This document shows, in pieces, positions 1 to 6,362 of a DNA stretch of 32,469 nucleotides. Numbering within the stretch: position 1 is the first letter of the stretch; every line of letters starts with the position of its first letter. The stretch spans positions 1 through 32,469 of the forward strand of contig JAFVXK010000031.1 in the NCBI GenBank assembly GCA_017501175.1, given 5' to 3'. This DNA is from Clostridia bacterium (GTDB lineage: Bacteria; Bacillota_A; Clostridia; Oscillospirales; CAG-272). The notes under the pieces were generated by a model that made no database searches, was not told the origin of the DNA, and was given only the letters and a program-made list of their open reading frames with translations. Made by a program: the position numbers and the translations under genes.

Positions 1-2
1 CA

Positions 3-68
3 AAGGCTGAGGCTACCGCAAAGGCGAAGTATGAGCGTCTTAAGAAGCTCGTAGAGTTCTACTCGTAA
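3..68 (+). CDS. 3' end of an unidentified gene, cut by the window edge
   Basis: Only the last 21 codons and a TAA stop are visible. The tail is lysine- and glutamate-rich (ends KLVEFYS), and probably helical. It is too short to identify the protein. A strong intrinsic terminator follows 22 bases after the stop, which supports this being a true gene end. The same 21 residues occur again at 247-312 with different codons for the final Tyr-Ser, so one of the two is a displaced duplicate. Confidence 0.6.
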   Translation, partial: KAEATAKAKYERLKKLVEFYS

Positions 69-90
69 TTTTGTAATAACAAAATAGCAG

Positions 91-122
91 AGCGCGGTCG
101 AGAAATCGGCCGCGCTTTTTTA
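91..122 (+). terminator. Intrinsic terminator of the truncated upstream gene
   Basis: An 11-bp stem (91-101 with 106-116, one G-T pair) closes a GAAA tetraloop and is followed by a run of T. It ends the transcript of the gene cut by the left edge. Confidence 0.85.
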
Positions 123-192
123 ACTTGTCGTGGAATTCTACCCCGAGAGAGCACAGGAGGTCTCGCTTGCGGGCTCGGTCACGCTCGGGGTC

Positions 193-213
193 TGACAGTC
201 CACCGGACTGTCA
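193..213. repeat. Perfect 9-bp inverted repeat in non-coding DNA
   Basis: Arms 193-201 and 205-213 pair perfectly around a 3-base loop (core GACAGTCC, ACC, GGACTGTC). No T-run follows, so it is not a standard terminator. It lies between the two copies of the duplicated gene end, and may be part of a small palindromic element. Confidence 0.6.
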
Positions 214-246
214 TTCAACACCCTCGCGCCGCTATGCTACTTCGCA

Positions 247-312
247 AAGGCTGAGGCTACCGCAAAGGCGAAGTATGAGCGTCTTAAGAAGCTCGTAGAG
301 TTCTATAGCTAA
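247..312 (+). pseudogene. Duplicated 3' gene end without a start
   Basis: The frame encodes the same 21 residues plus stop as 3-68. Bases 245-305 are identical to 1-61, and the last two codons (Tyr-Ser) then differ synonymously (TAT AGC here, TAC TCG upstream). The frame is open back only to a stop at 193-195 and has no ATG or ribosome binding site. It is a displaced gene end rather than an expressed gene. Confidence 0.6.
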
Positions 313-717
313 AAATTCTTGTTATAATCGCCGTTCGCTCCCTCTCGCAGTAGGTTTCTACAGCTTCGGGTCGTGAAGCAACGATTCTAACTAATAATTT
401 TTGCGCTAAAAAATTCGGTGATATTTCCCGTCTTCTGACTAGCTCGGCGTAGGTAACTACGCCTTGGGTCAAAAGAACGAAAAATCTCCCTCAAAATTCG
501 ATTCTTGTAATTTCGCGCTATTATGTAATTACTATAAAATAGCAATGCACTCCCCCCGACAATTCGGGGGCTTTTTGTAAAAGGCTTGTGTATTTACAAA
601 AATCATTAAAAAGCGAGATTTTGAAAGAAAAAACGAAAAATCAAGAGATTGAGCGATTTTCTACCATAAGAAAAACAAAAAAACCTCTAAAATGTTTAGG
701 TTAGGCTTAAATTGCCT
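313..717. other. Non-coding stretch with small hairpins
   Basis: No convincing gene is seen. It holds a perfect 7-bp hairpin at 446-463 with a GTAA loop and a short one at 350-361, then a terminator at 553-576 and an A/T-rich segment. A 62-codon open frame on the minus strand (284-472) has no plausible ribosome binding site, and runs into the duplicated gene end; I do not call it. Confidence 0.5.
553..577 (+). terminator. Intrinsic terminator, same core as the one after the SPFH gene
   Basis: A C5GA/TCG5 stem (553-559 with 564-570) is followed by CTTTTTG. The 18-base core is shared with the terminator at 1943-1972, so the two hairpins bracket the SPFH gene. No intact gene lies directly upstream, so it may be left over from a lost or rearranged gene. 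Confidence 0.7.
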
Positions 718-746
718 TTGACAAAAAAATCAATAAATGGTATAAT
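718..746 (+). promoter_or_regulatory. Consensus sigma-A promoter of the SPFH gene
   Basis: TTGACA (718-723), 17-bp spacer, TATAAT (741-746): a perfect consensus housekeeping promoter. Confidence 0.9.
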
Positions 747-751
747 ATAAC

Positions 752-830
752 CGTAAGAGATAACCTCTTGCGAATGCGGGGCGAGGACGTCCGTAACCGA
801 AAGCTGTTGTTGGTTAAGCTCTGCACAAAT
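752..830 (+). promoter_or_regulatory. Structured 5' leader RNA of the SPFH gene
   Basis: About 100 bases separate the predicted transcription start from the ATG. They can fold into a hairpin 755-759/765-769 and an 8-bp stem 775-782/818-825 (two G-U pairs) that encloses a 5-bp stem 794-798/812-816. No terminator or sequestered ribosome binding site is obvious. I do not recognise a known riboswitch class. Confidence 0.4.
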
Positions 831-850
831 AAACTTTTCTGGAGGAAAAA

Positions 851-1930
851 ATGGCATTAAGTTTTATTTTTACAGGAATATTCGTTGTTGTATTTCTTGT
901 CGGCGCAGGCATTATAGCTTGGAAATATCAAAAAAACAAGTCTAAAAAGATTAGTCCCGTTGGCGCAATAGTTATAGCTGTCGCGGTTATAGGCTTTGCG
1001 CTCGTTCCCGCCAGCTTTCACACGGTTGAGGCGGGCGAGGTTGCCGTAGTTAAGCATCTCGGAGAGGCTAAGACGGTTCGTACTGCGGGTACATACTTTG
1101 ATTTCTGGATAACCGAAAAGTACGATTATTACGATGCGAAGGTTCAGAATATGGACATAGTTACTCAGGCATATTCTAAAGACGCGCAGACTATGCAGAT
1201 TGCAATGAACGTACAGTATAAGATTGATTTGAATAAGGTAATAGATATCGCAAATGAGTACGGAACTATTGACCTTTTGGCAAACCGAATTCAGTCCATC
1301 GCAACCGAAAAGACGAAGGCAACGCTGTCTTCTTATTCTGCAATGAACATAATAGAAACTCGCTCGACAATATCTCCTCTTGTAGAGCAGACAATAAAGA
1401 GCGCGGTTGATGAGGAATATTGTGTTGATATAGTCGCTGTCGTTTTGACCAATATCGACTTCTCTGATGCCTTTGAGAAGACGGTTGAGGATAAGATGAT
1501 TGCAGAGCAGGAGAAGCTCAAGGCGGAATACGAGAAGGAAACCGCCATTGTCAACGCCGAGAAGGAGCTTGAGGTAGCAAAGCTTCAAGCACAGGCAAAA
1601 ATCGAGAAGGCTAAGGCTGACGCTGAGGCACAGATTGAGGTGGCAAGAGCCGAGGCGGAGTCTGTCAAGCTCAAATCTATCGAGGTGGCGCGTGCGCTCG
1701 GATTTAATATCTCTGAAACCGAGGTTAAGGACGAGAACGGAGTCATTGTTGCCGTTGAGTATGAAATTGATTTCGAAGGCAAAACCACCGAGGAGATAAA
1801 CCTTATAACCGAATATCTAAAATACATCGAGTATCTTGACAAGTGGGACGGAAAGCTTCCCTCGGTTATTGCAGGAGATTCGGCTTCAATAATGCTTCCA
1901 ATAGAGCCGAATGAACAAGAAAAAAGCTAA
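851..1930 (+). CDS. SPFH/band-7 (stomatin-prohibitin-like) membrane protein
   Basis: The 359-residue protein has two hydrophobic segments near the N-terminus (about residues 5-23 and 36-55). An SPFH/band-7-type domain follows (about 55-235), then an Ala/Glu/Lys-rich coiled coil (about 225-285), then an acidic tail. Family members form oligomeric membrane scaffolds linked to membrane microdomains and stress; the specific role here is unknown. The start is fixed by a GGAGG ribosome binding site seven bases before ATG. It is a single-gene unit with a consensus promoter and its own terminator, so expression is probably high and constitutive or leader-controlled. The coiled-coil order after the SPFH domain fits prohibitin/HflK-like proteins. 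Confidence 0.85.
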   Translation: MALSFIFTGIFVVVFLVGAGIIAWKYQKNKSKKISPVGAIVIAVAVIGFALVPASFHTVEAGEVAVVKHLGEAKTVRTAGTYFDFWITEKYDYYDAKVQNMDIVTQAYSKDAQTMQIAMNVQYKIDLNKVIDIANEYGTIDLLANRIQSIATEKTKATLSSYSAMNIIETRSTISPLVEQTIKSAVDEEYCVDIVAVVLTNIDFSDAFEKTVEDKMIAEQEKLKAEYEKETAIVNAEKELEVAKLQAQAKIEKAKADAEAQIEVARAEAESVKLKSIEVARALGFNISETEVKDENGVIVAVEYEIDFEGKTTEEINLITEYLKYIEYLDKWDGKLPSVIAGDSASIMLPIEPNEQEKS

Positions 1931-1942
1931 TATTAACAGCAT

Positions 1943-1972
1943 CTCCCCCGACAATTCGGGGGAGTGCTTTTT
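1943..1972 (+). terminator. Intrinsic terminator of the SPFH gene
   Basis: Nine-bp stem 1943-1951/1956-1964 followed by TGCTTTTTC. Confidence 0.85.
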
Positions 1973-1983
1973 CTCTGGGGCTA

Positions 1984-2012
1984 TTGAAAAATCCGACGGA
2001 GTTTGATATAAT
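1984..2012 (+). promoter_or_regulatory. Promoter of cinA
   Basis: TTGAAA (1984-1989), 17-bp spacer, TATAAT (2007-2012), 36 bases before the start codon. Confidence 0.75.
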
Positions 2013-2047
2013 ATATATAGGAAACAAATGATACAAAGAGGCGTTTT

Positions 2048-3337
2048 ATGAATAAAGAATTTATAAAATCCGCGGAAATACTCTGCGTTGGAACAGAGCT
2101 TCTGCTAGGCGAGGTCGTGAATACGAATGCGGCGTATATCGCAGCGCGCCTTGCCGAGCTTGGAGTATCGGTATATCATCAGTCGGTGGTTGGAGATAAT
2201 CCCGAACGGCTTCGCCGCGAGCTTTCGTCGGCGCTCGCGAGATGCGACCTCGTTATAATGACGGGCGGTCTTGGCCCGACCTATGATGATTTGACAAAGG
2301 AAACGGCGGCAGAGCTTTTTGGAAAACGGCTCGTGATGGACGAAAGGGCGCTCTCCGAGATAAAGGATTACTTTGCGCGCACAGGACGCAAAATGGCAGA
2401 GAGCAACGTAAAGCAGGCGCTTGTTCCCGAGGGCGCTGCCGTGCTTTATAATCAGTGGGGTACAGCGCCCGGTATGATTATAGAGGGCGATGAAAAGAGC
2501 GACCTTTCCTACAAGCGCGCGATACTTCTCCCCGGCCCGCCGCGCGAGATGCGTAATATGTTTGATTTTTACGTTACGGAATATCTTGCCGAGCGTACGG
2601 CTAGTCGTATAGTGAGCCGAAACATACACCTAATCGGGATAGGTGAGTCTTCAGCAGAGGAGCTTTTGCGTCCTCTTATTGATGAGTCTATAAATCCCTC
2701 GCTTGCTCCATACGCGAAGGACGGCGAGCTACGCTTCAGAGTGACCGCCTCGGCAGATAGCGTTGAGAAAGCCGAGCAAATGTGCGACTCGCTCGTCGCT
2801 CGTGTGCTTGATAGCGAGGTTGGAAAATTCGTTTACGGCATTGACGTCGGAAGCGTTGAGGGCGCGGTTGTGAAATCGCTCCTTGACGGCGGAGAAACTC
2901 TATCAACCGTTGAGTCCTGCACGGGAGGACTTATAGCCAAAAGGCTGACCGATATAGCAGGCGTTTCTCAGGTGTATCTCGGCGGAGCTGTGACCTACGC
3001 CAACGAGGCAAAGGAAAAGCTCGTCGGTGTAAGGCACGAAACGCTTCTCGCGCACGGTGCGGTGTCCGAAGAGACAGCGCGTGAGATGGCAGAGGGCATA
3101 CGGCTCGCGCTCGGCGCAGATTACGGCATCTCGACCACCGGCATAGCAGGCCCCGGTGGCGGAACGCCCGACAAGCCCGTAGGCACGGTCTATATTGCCG
3201 TCGCCTCAAAGGAAAAAACGCTCGTCAAGCGCCTTCAGCTTCCGCCAATGCGGGATAGAGAATATATCCGCACCGCCTCGGCAACAAACGCCCTCGCTCT
3301 CGTTCTTGAGGTGAAGGGATTGATAGGGAAAAAATAG
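2048..3337 (+). CDS. cinA: CinA, competence/damage-inducible protein with NMN deamidase domain
   Basis: The 429 residues match full-length CinA. The N-terminal molybdopterin-binding-like (COG1058) domain carries TGGLGPTYDD at 72-81. The C-terminal CinA domain has the VESCTGGL and TGIAGPGGGTP signatures. The C-terminal domain of this family deamidates nicotinamide mononucleotide in pyridine nucleotide salvage; the N-terminal domain is an ADP-ribose pyrophosphatase in studied members. In many Firmicutes cinA sits next to recA; here it is monocistronic with its own promoter. Start: ATG preceded by AAAGAGG. Confidence 0.95.
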   Translation: MNKEFIKSAEILCVGTELLLGEVVNTNAAYIAARLAELGVSVYHQSVVGDNPERLRRELSSALARCDLVIMTGGLGPTYDDLTKETAAELFGKRLVMDERALSEIKDYFARTGRKMAESNVKQALVPEGAAVLYNQWGTAPGMIIEGDEKSDLSYKRAILLPGPPREMRNMFDFYVTEYLAERTASRIVSRNIHLIGIGESSAEELLRPLIDESINPSLAPYAKDGELRFRVTASADSVEKAEQMCDSLVARVLDSEVGKFVYGIDVGSVEGAVVKSLLDGGETLSTVESCTGGLIAKRLTDIAGVSQVYLGGAVTYANEAKEKLVGVRHETLLAHGAVSEETAREMAEGIRLALGADYGISTTGIAGPGGGTPDKPVGTVYIAVASKEKTLVKRLQLPPMRDREYIRTASATNALALVLEVKGLIGKK

Positions 3338-3340
3338 TTT

Positions 3341-3381
3341 TATAAAAAACGAGAACACGGAGAAATGTTTCCGTGTTCTCG
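3341..3381 (-). terminator. Terminator of the minus-strand membrane gene, probably bidirectional
   Basis: A 12-bp perfect stem (3350-3361/3370-3381). On the minus strand it is followed by six T, which suits the gene ending at 3408. On the plus strand the hairpin alone may help end cinA transcription. Confidence 0.85.
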
Positions 3382-3407
3382 AAATCTTTGGTGGAGTCAT
3401 ATTTTTA

Positions 3408-3944
3408 TTAAAGCGTTTTTTCTTTTGTGCAAAGTATTATTTCGATCTTTCTTCCTTTGCATTTTTTGCATTCTAATACAACGAAGGCGAGTTCCTTCCT
3501 TACTCGAACATTGATATATGACCCGTTTTGTTGACGCCTTTGTTCTGTATGCTCATCAGTTGTCAAAGCGTAAGAATATACTTGGTTACAGCTTTTAAGA
3601 GATTTACAAATCTTACAGTCAGTAAATAGCGCGGGGAAAATAAAAGAGCCTGCGACAAATCCGATGAAAGCTCCAAATGCTGTACCTAAAACTCCAAGAG
3701 GCAAGAGCAATAATGCCGGTACAACTATAGCGCAGAAAAAGCCTATGTACGGATGATCGATAAAAAGAAAGCCGACGACTTTTTTAAACTTGCTACATCC
3801 GGGAAAACCGAGATTTTCGTTGTGATTTTTTATGCTTTGATAAGAAACCCAATCATCGCCGGTTTTTTCGGCGACATAGTTAGATGTTTCTATCAACTCT
3901 TCCGTTGAAAATTTGTGAGTTCTTATTACGTCCAGTCTTGCCAT
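3408..3944 (-). CDS. Small membrane protein with zinc-ribbon-like cysteines
   Basis: I do not recognise this 178-residue protein. A polar N-terminal part (1-60) is followed by two adjacent hydrophobic segments (about 62-82 and 84-106). The C-terminal part has cysteine pairs CKIC at about 110-113, a further Cys, and CKKC near 161-164, suggesting a zinc-binding ribbon. It is divergent from the XRE gene at 4094. Its promoter has a dyad operator placed between -10 and -35, so repression by that regulator is likely. The ribosome binding site AAAGGAG precedes ATG. Function unknown; an envelope or stress role under XRE control is an inference. Confidence 0.75.
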   Translation of the reverse strand: MARLDVIRTHKFSTEELIETSNYVAEKTGDDWVSYQSIKNHNENLGFPGCSKFKKVVGFLFIDHPYIGFFCAIVVPALLLLPLGVLGTAFGAFIGFVAGSFIFPALFTDCKICKSLKSCNQVYSYALTTDEHTEQRRQQNGSYINVRVRKELAFVVLECKKCKGRKIEIILCTKEKTL

Positions 3945-4010
3945 GTTTTTTCTCCTTTAAATTTTATAAAAATCAGCATCGTAATTCAGCTCTATGAAGA
4001 CGACACATAT

Positions 4011-4039
4011 ATTATACTCAATCTTTGAGTAAAAGTCAA
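4011..4039 (-). promoter_or_regulatory. Promoter of the membrane zinc-ribbon gene
   Basis: On the minus strand TTGACT (4034-4039), 17-bp spacer, TATAAT (4011-4016). Operator 1 (4016-4030) fills most of the spacer. Confidence 0.8.
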
Positions 4040-4055
4040 TACTCAATTTATGAGT
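4016..4055. promoter_or_regulatory. Twin dyad operators shared by the divergent XRE module
   Basis: Two 15-bp sites with the form ACTCA-N5-TGAGT lie at 4016-4030 and 4041-4055, 25 bp centre to centre. Site 1 lies inside the minus-strand promoter. Site 2 lies just upstream of that promoter's -35 and close to the likely XRE promoter. The neighbouring XRE protein is the obvious binder (inference). Confidence 0.75.
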
Positions 4056-4093
4056 ATGATAAACTTTTTACATATTTTATGTAAGGAGTTAGT

Positions 4094-4297
4094 ATGAACT
4101 ACCGTATAAGAATGCGTAATTTGCGTGAGGACAGAGATTTAACTCAAAAAGAGGTCGCTAAAGTGATAAATAAATCTCAGCAGGGCTACAGTCACATAGA
4201 GGACGGCAGGGCAGAATTGAAAATCGATGACTTGATAAAGCTCTGCGATTTTTACGGTGTAAGTGCTGATTATTTTATTGGACGGAGCGAGAGATAA
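4094..4297 (+). CDS. Small XRE-family HTH regulator
   Basis: The 67-residue protein is essentially one Cro/C1-type helix-turn-helix domain: RMRNLREDRDLTQKEVAKVI, a recognition segment QQGYSHIEDGR, and DLIKLCDFYGVSADYFIGRS. There is no effector domain. AAGGAG precedes ATG. The twin ACTCA-N5-TGAGT operators upstream make it the likely repressor of the divergent membrane gene and of itself. A possible weak promoter is TTGAGT (4025-4030) with TATGAG (4049-4054), overlapping both operators. Confidence 0.9.
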   Translation: MNYRIRMRNLREDRDLTQKEVAKVINKSQQGYSHIEDGRAELKIDDLIKLCDFYGVSADYFIGRSER

Positions 4298-4317
4298 ATA
4301 ATAGCTTTCGTTGATAC

Positions 4318-4440
4318 CCAGGTATTCGCTGATGGCGAAGATACCCGCGCCTTGCCGCTTACGAGCGAGCTCGACGCGTTCTGTGGCGGGGTATGTGAAC
4401 CGGTTTTCTTGCGCTACGCGCGCGAAAACCAGCTCGAAGA
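4318..4440. other. Structured non-coding segment with nested hairpins
   Basis: No gene is seen. Two hairpins stand out: one around 4321-4345 (GGTAT...ATACC) and a 12-bp stem with G-U pairs around 4397-4436 (GAACCGGTTTTC with GAAAACCAGCTC) that encloses an inner GCGC/GCGC stem. It lies between the XRE stop and the tRNA-Thr terminator, and may be a decayed palindromic element or an unrecognised RNA. Confidence 0.35.
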
Positions 4441-4443
4441 TGT

Positions 4444-4511
4444 GGTAGCAGCACCAAACGCAACCAAAAAAGGACACCCGAAGGGTGTCCTTTGCGTTTG
4501 GAGCTGCTACC
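4444..4511. repeat. Inverted copy of the tRNA-Thr 3' end around its terminator
   Basis: Bases 4444-4462 are the reverse complement of 4493-4511 over 19 positions with one mismatch, at the discriminator base. The right arm is the tRNA 3' end with its CCA and six downstream bases. The terminator hairpin sits between the arms. Confidence 0.65.
4463..4493 (-). terminator. Terminator of tRNA-Thr
   Basis: An 11-bp stem 4469-4479/4483-4493 with a GAA loop. On the minus strand a run of six T follows. Confidence 0.85.
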
Positions 4512-4574
4512 CAGATTCGAACTGGGGACCTCATCCTTACCAAGGATGTGCTCTACCAACTGAGCCATAGCAGC
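4499..4574 (-). tRNA. tRNA-Thr(GGT)
   Basis: A full cloverleaf can be drawn: 7-bp acceptor, D-arm GCTC/GAGC, anticodon stem CATCC/GGATG with loop TTGGTAA (anticodon GGT), T-arm CCCAG/CTGGG with TTCGAAT. CCA is encoded at the 3' end. It has its own promoter and terminator. Confidence 0.95.
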
Positions 4575-4605
4575 ATATCACAGAATATTTCCCGTGACGC
4601 ACTAT

Positions 4606-4634
4606 ATTATAACAAATAAAATCTTATTTGTCAA
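4606..4634 (-). promoter_or_regulatory. Promoter of tRNA-Thr
   Basis: Minus strand TTGACA (4629-4634), 17-bp spacer, TATAAT (4606-4611), 31 bases before the mature 5' end. Confidence 0.85.
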
Positions 4635-4697
4635 TACGTTTTATGAAAAAATTATAGCGAATTATGATAAAAAAGTTTGATAAATACAAATTAGATA

Positions 4698-4726
4698 TTG
4701 ACTTATCCCGTGAAAAGTTGTATAAT
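4698..4726 (+). promoter_or_regulatory. Promoter of the SCIFF operon
   Basis: TTGACT (4698-4703), 17-bp spacer, TATAAT (4721-4726). Confidence 0.85.
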
Positions 4727-4761
4727 ACTAACGTAAGAAGAATTCTTTGGAGGATATTATA

Positions 4762-4911
4762 ATGAAGCATATCGAAACTATCGAAACTCGCAACCTCTGC
4801 GAGAGCGCAAAGAACGGCGGCTGCGGCGAGTGCCAGACCTCTTGTCAGTCTGCTTGCAAGACCAGCTGCGGTATTGCAAATCAGCAGTGCGAGAACAAGG
4901 AAGAGAAGTAA
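4762..4911 (+). CDS. scfA: SCIFF ranthipeptide precursor
   Basis: A 49-residue peptide with the SCIFF (six cysteines in forty-five residues) signature: start MKHIETI, then GCGECQTSCQSACKTSCG, and a final Cys at 43. Core cysteines are 21, 24, 28, 32, 36 and 43. An additional Cys at 13 is not part of the usual six. SCIFF peptides receive thioether crosslinks from a partner radical SAM enzyme, encoded immediately downstream. GGAGG lies ten bases before ATG. Its cellular role is not settled; family literature suggests signalling or regulation rather than killing. Confidence 0.95.
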   Translation: MKHIETIETRNLCESAKNGGCGECQTSCQSACKTSCGIANQQCENKEEK

Positions 4912-4924
4912 TTCCTTGATGAGA

Positions 4925-4953
4925 AAACGAGCGACGGGATCGCTCGTTTTTTT
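4925..4953 (+). terminator. Intercistronic terminator/attenuator between scfA and scfB
   Basis: A 10-bp stem 4925-4934/4940-4949 with a T7 tail, 25 bases before scfB. No separate promoter is evident for scfB, so partial read-through would give much more peptide mRNA than enzyme mRNA. Confidence 0.8.
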
Positions 4954-4978
4954 ACCATATACGCTTTGAGAGGTTTTT

Positions 4979-6361
4979 ATGATACATCAGTACAAGCTTT
5001 TTGGTTATAATATAGTGCTCGACGTTGCGTCAGGCTCGCTTCACGTCGTTGACGAGGTTGCTTACGACATAATTGCGATGTTTGAGGAGAAGTCGCGCGA
5101 GGATATAATCACCGCGATACTCGAAAAGTACAAGGATAACCCCGAGGTAACCGAGCCTGAGGTCTACGAGTGCTACGACGAGATAGAGAAGCTGAAGGAA
5201 AACGGCAAGCTTTTCGTAGAGGACACCTTTGAGGCGTCGGCTGGCGTGCTAAAGGAAAAGACGCGCGGCGTCGTAAAGGCGCTTTGTCTGCATATCGCCC
5301 ACACCTGCAACCTCAACTGCGACTATTGCTTTGCAAGTCAGGGCAAGTATCACGGTGAGCGCGCCGTTATGAGCTTCGAGGTAGGAAAACGCGCTCTTGA
5401 TTTTCTCGTTGAGAACTCGGGTACGCGCCGCAACCTTGAGGTTGACTTCTTTGGCGGCGAGCCTCTTATGAACTTTGAGGTAGTGAAGGAGCTTGTCGCG
5501 TACGCGCGCTCTATTGAAAAGAAAAAAAACAAGAATTTTCGCTTCACTCTCACGACAAACGGTATGCTTATCGACGACGACGTAATAGATTTTGCCAACC
5601 GCGAGATGAGCAACGTGGTTCTCTCGCTCGACGGCAGACGTGAGATTCACGACCGCCACAGAGTAGATTATGCTGGAAACGGAAGCTGGGATAGGATAGT
5701 TCCAAAATTTAAAAAGCTCGTTGATGCGCGCGGCGGCAAGAATTACTATATGCGCGGCACGTTTACGCACGAAAATCCTGATTTCCTTGAGGATATCAAG
5801 GTAATGCTCGACCTCGGATTTTCCGAATTAAGTATGGAGCCTGTGGTTTGTGCCGAGGGTGACCCTGCCGAGCTTACCCGTGAGGACCTTCCGATAGTTC
5901 TCGACCAATACGAGAAGCTCGCCGAGCTTATGATAGAGCGCGAGAGGGAGGGTAAGCCATTCACGTTCTATCACTATATGATTGACCTTACGGGCGGACC
6001 GTGTATTTATAAGAGGATTTCGGGCTGTGGCTCGGGTACGGAATATATGGCTGTAACTCCGTGGGGCGACCTCTATCCCTGCCATCAGTTCGTCGGTGAG
6101 GAAAAATACAAGCTCGGAGATATATACGGCGGTGTTACGAATACCGAGGCGCAGTGCGAGTTTGCCGAGTGTAACGTCTATTCGCGCGAAGAGTGCCGCG
6201 ACTGCTGGGCAAGGCTTTATTGCTCGGGTGGGTGTGCCGCAAACGCATATCACTCGACAGGCTCGGTAAAGGGCGTGTATAAATACGGCTGCGAGCTTTT
6301 CAAGAAGCGTATGGAGTGCGCGATAGCCGTTCAGGTTGCACGTCGCTTTATGAATAAGTAA
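4979..6361 (+). CDS. scfB: SCIFF maturase, radical SAM/SPASM thioether-forming enzyme
   Basis: The 460-residue protein begins with a peptide-recognition (PqqD-like) segment (about 1-90). The radical SAM CX3CX2C motif follows (C110, C114, C117; CNLNCDYC), then GGEP at 159-162. The SPASM/twitch region is cysteine-rich (C342, C350, C368, C393, C398, C406, C409, C415, C419, C438), enough for two auxiliary 4Fe-4S clusters. It installs Cys-to-alpha-carbon thioether links in the SCIFF peptide. Start ATG follows GAGAGG. It is nearly fused to the downstream PLP gene (one base between stop and next ATG). Confidence 0.95.
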   Translation: MIHQYKLFGYNIVLDVASGSLHVVDEVAYDIIAMFEEKSREDIITAILEKYKDNPEVTEPEVYECYDEIEKLKENGKLFVEDTFEASAGVLKEKTRGVVKALCLHIAHTCNLNCDYCFASQGKYHGERAVMSFEVGKRALDFLVENSGTRRNLEVDFFGGEPLMNFEVVKELVAYARSIEKKKNKNFRFTLTTNGMLIDDDVIDFANREMSNVVLSLDGRREIHDRHRVDYAGNGSWDRIVPKFKKLVDARGGKNYYMRGTFTHENPDFLEDIKVMLDLGFSELSMEPVVCAEGDPAELTREDLPIVLDQYEKLAELMIEREREGKPFTFYHYMIDLTGGPCIYKRISGCGSGTEYMAVTPWGDLYPCHQFVGEEKYKLGDIYGGVTNTEAQCEFAECNVYSREECRDCWARLYCSGGCAANAYHSTGSVKGVYKYGCELFKKRMECAIAVQVARRFMNK

Positions 6362-6362
6362 T

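Noticed and set aside
284..472. 62-residue open frame on the minus strand in the left non-coding region
   Set aside because: No ribosome binding site or promoter, and its end reads antisense through the duplicated gene end.
857..1588. 243-residue open frame antisense to the SPFH gene
   Set aside because: The sense strand encodes a recognisable SPFH protein with promoter and ribosome binding site; the antisense frame is compositionally unlike a protein.
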